Source of the DNA: CAZOZZ01 sp965262425
GTDB lineage: Bacteria; Acidobacteriota; Terriglobia; 20CM-2-55-15
Direction of reading: 5' to 3'
Length of the DNA stretch: 64,000 nt
Assembly: GCA_965262425.1 (NCBI GenBank)
Contig: OZ253536.1
Span: 2,108,001 to 2,172,000, forward strand
The notes below the pieces were generated by a model. The model saw only the letters and a list, made by a program, of their open reading frames with translations, was not told the origin of the DNA and did not search any database. A program made the position numbers and the translations under genes. Shown piece by piece: positions 62,374 to 64,000 of this stretch. Within the stretch, counting starts at the first letter, position 1. Each line of letters opens with the position of its first letter.

Positions 62374-63687
62374 ATGTTCTTGAAAGACACTCCCGACAGA
62401 AGGATTCTGGGACTGGTACCGGCTTCGGCGATCGTCGTATCAAGCATGATCGGCACGGGTATCTTTACAACCACCGGCCTCATGGTTTCGATGGGGGCCG
62501 GTGGCGGAGACATCCTGCTGGGCTGGCTCATCGGTGGATTGATAGCCCTCTGCGGAGCACTCTGCTATGGCGAGGTCGGCGCGAACTTCCCGCAGTCCGG
62601 AGGGGAGTATTATTACCTGAGCCGGCTGATCCACCCGGCCGCTGGATTCATCGCGGGAGCGGTCTCGCTCATCGTAGGCTTCGCGGCTCCGATAGCCGCA
62701 TCGGCGATGGCCATGCACTTGTACGTGGGGACGGTCATTACAGGCTGGCCCGTGCGGACGATGGCGGCCGGGACAATCCTGGTTCTTGCCCTCCTGCATG
62801 CCTACGACCTGAATCTTGGCAGCCGTTTCCAGACCGTCTTGACCGCCGTCAAGCTTCTCCTGCTCGGAGCCTTCGTGTCGACGATCCTCGTTGGCGCACC
62901 TGGACCGGGCACCGGAGATTCCTTCAGCCTGAATCCGAACTTCTGGACCTCCTCGGCATTCGCAGTGGTTCTGGTCTTCATTTCGTTCGCCTACAGCGGG
63001 TGGAACGCCGCTTCGTACATCGCAGCGGAAGTGCGCCAGCCGGAGCGGACCCTCCCCCGCGCGTTGCTTCTGGGCACCTTGATCGTGGCCGGCACCTACT
63101 TCCTGGTTAACCTCTCATATCTCCGGTCGGTGCCTCTTGGAGACCTGTCAGGCGTTGAACAGGTGGCCTACGTCGTCGCGACGGCCGCTTGGGGACCGGG
63201 AGGCGGCCAACTCGTGTCGACGCTGATTTCCCTGACCCTCATCGCGCCCATCAGCGCAATGCTCCTGATCGGCCCACGCGTCGCCGAGGCCATGGCCAGA
63301 GACGGTTTCCTCCCGCCGATTTTTGCACGCCTCAACGAAAGGAGAGTCCCCTCCTACGCCGTGATGTTCCAGGCCGCACTGGCGATCGCGATCGCCCTCA
63401 CGTCGTCCTTCACCGCTCTCCTGATCTATATAGGCTTCACGTTGAACATATCGACCGCCCTCACAGTGATCAGCCTCATCCGCCTCAGACAGTCCGGGAA
63501 AAGCAAACACCACGTCTGCATCGGCTACCCCCTCCCGCCCCTGATTTTCCTCGTCTTCGCCGTGTGGATCACAATCTGGAGCATCCAGTCCCAACCCGTC
63601 TCCAGCCTGGCCGGCCTGGCCACCATCGCGGTCGGCTACATCGCCTACCTGTTCAGCTCCAAAAGAGCGAGTTTTGGTGGGGAATAG
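62374..63687 (+). CDS. APC-family amino-acid permease
   Basis: 437 residues with about 12 membrane segments. Family signature at the start: ILGLVPASAIVVSSMIGTGI (helix 1 GxG break), then GALCYGEVGANFPQSGGEYY and FAYSGWNAASYIAAEVRQPE. Imports or exchanges amino acids or polyamines with a cation; the substrate is not predictable. ATG 62374 is chosen because the long upstream open frame overlaps the deacetylase gene on the other strand and lacks membrane or permease features. The divergent deacetylase neighbour would fit polyamine handling (inference only). Confidence 0.9.
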   Translation: MFLKDTPDRRILGLVPASAIVVSSMIGTGIFTTTGLMVSMGAGGGDILLGWLIGGLIALCGALCYGEVGANFPQSGGEYYYLSRLIHPAAGFIAGAVSLIVGFAAPIAASAMAMHLYVGTVITGWPVRTMAAGTILVLALLHAYDLNLGSRFQTVLTAVKLLLLGAFVSTILVGAPGPGTGDSFSLNPNFWTSSAFAVVLVFISFAYSGWNAASYIAAEVRQPERTLPRALLLGTLIVAGTYFLVNLSYLRSVPLGDLSGVEQVAYVVATAAWGPGGGQLVSTLISLTLIAPISAMLLIGPRVAEAMARDGFLPPIFARLNERRVPSYAVMFQAALAIAIALTSSFTALLIYIGFTLNISTALTVISLIRLRQSGKSKHHVCIGYPLPPLIFLVFAVWITIWSIQSQPVSSLAGLATIAVGYIAYLFSSKRASFGGE

Positions 63688-63716
63688 GAATTTACCGCGG
63701 GGACGCGGGGGGGGGA

Positions 63717-63866
63717 TTTTTTCACCGCAGAGGCGCAGAGGCGCAGAGGGGAAAGACAGAGTTGAGACTCGGATTACACAGATTTAGAATTTAAGATCTT
63801 CTCTGCGCCTCTGCGCCTCTGCGGTAAAAATTCTTACTTCGTGTTCTCAGCGCCTTCGCGGTGAAT
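63717..63866. repeat. dispersed CTCTGCG-type hairpin repeat, copy 6
   Basis: TTTTTTCACCGCAGAGGCGC with AGAGGCGCAGAG pairs with CTCTGCGCCTCTGCGCCTCT and GCGGTAAAAA over a 45-base loop; followed by CGCCTTCGCGGTGAA as in copies 3 and 4. Lies between convergent genes. Confidence 0.76.
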
Positions 63867-63882
63867 CCCCATTCTTATTCTT

Positions 63883-64000
63883 CTAGGGGAGCCCGGGGGT
63901 GGCGCCTGGGGCGACACTGTCGATGTCGGGGTGGTCCGGGCTGATTCTGATGCAGGCGGCCAGGTGATCGGGCTTGATTTCGACCAGGTGGGGTTCGCGT
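63883..64000 (-). CDS. C-terminal end of an unidentified gene (window edge)
   Basis: Only the last 38 codons are visible, reading REPHLVEIKPDHLAACIRIS and on to GATPGLP before TAG at 63883. The ...HLVEIKPDHLAAC pattern resembles the C-terminal region of oligopeptide/dipeptide ABC transporter ATPases, but this is too short to assign. It converges with the permease gene. Confidence 0.4.
   Translation of the reverse strand, partial: REPHLVEIKPDHLAACIRISPDHPDIDSVAPGATPGLP

Noticed and set aside
1..64000. tRNA, rRNA, riboswitch or CRISPR arrays
   Set aside because: None recognised by reading; a covariance-model or CRISPR search would be needed to exclude short or degenerate cases.

Overview
The window looks like a GC-rich chromosome segment of an Acidobacteriota bacterium. 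The main evidence is five MacB/FtsX-type permease genes of the acidobacterial duplicated orphan permease (ADOP) type, an Oar-like TonB-dependent receptor with a carboxypeptidase-regulatory N-terminus, and a PadR-ADOP pair. This is inference from gene content; no rRNA or tRNA gene was recognised. Several frameshifts, an internal deletion and many insertions suggest either real gene decay or a draft or metagenomic assembly.

Layout. 0-9.3 kb: a partial IS630-type element, a class A beta-lactamase-like exported protein, and two tandem ADOP genes, the second split by an intact second copy of the same IS. 9.3-23.3 kb: an ArsR/DUF2087 regulator and a copper-handling island. One operon encodes a Cys/Met-rich small protein, a TolC-type channel, an unrecognised duplicated HxHxxGxC protein, a CusB with a built-in CusF-like domain, and a CusA with an extra C-terminal domain. 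A second operon encodes a propeller protein with a CxCC motif, another Cys/Met-rich small protein, a CusF-like lipoprotein, a TolC-type lipoprotein and a multicopper oxidase. A YcnI-like gene lies between them. 23.4-30.2 kb: an acyl/benzoate-CoA ligase, an isolated FliW, an AhpD-like gene with an in-frame TGA, and a BlaI/M56 pair whose M56 protein carries about 14 HEAT repeats. 30.3-45 kb: ADOP genes, a MauG-type dihaem peroxidase, a frameshifted CoA ligase, an M14 metallopeptidase, a PadR-ADOP pair and a DUF427 gene. 45.2-50.3 kb: a deiodinase-like gene with an in-frame TGA and six EF-hand loops, a radical SAM/SPASM-arsenite methyltransferase fusion, and a TVP38-type membrane protein. 50.5-64 kb: TonB receptor sequences, a sigma/anti-sigma/DUF4097-like operon, a nucleotide cyclase with a long coiled coil, a histone-deacetylase-like hydrolase, an amino-acid permease, and the end of one further gene.

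The most notable result is a pair of probable selenoprotein genes. In an AhpD-like protein, TGA replaces the second Cys of CxxC. In an iodothyronine-deiodinase-like protein, TGA lies at the catalytic position. In both, the frame continues past the TGA with family-typical sequence, and a hairpin just downstream fits the published bacterial SECIS rules for distance and loop G. The second result is a 317-bp non-autonomous mobile element present in four near-identical copies, each with its own perfect 8-bp target duplication. One copy rewrites the C-terminus of a sigma factor and another replaces the start region of a nucleotide cyclase. A 160-bp TA-flanked MITE, six copies of a 'CTCTGCG'-type hairpin repeat, and Arg/Gly- or Gly/Pro-rich insertions in at least four exported proteins add to the picture of a repeat-rich genome.
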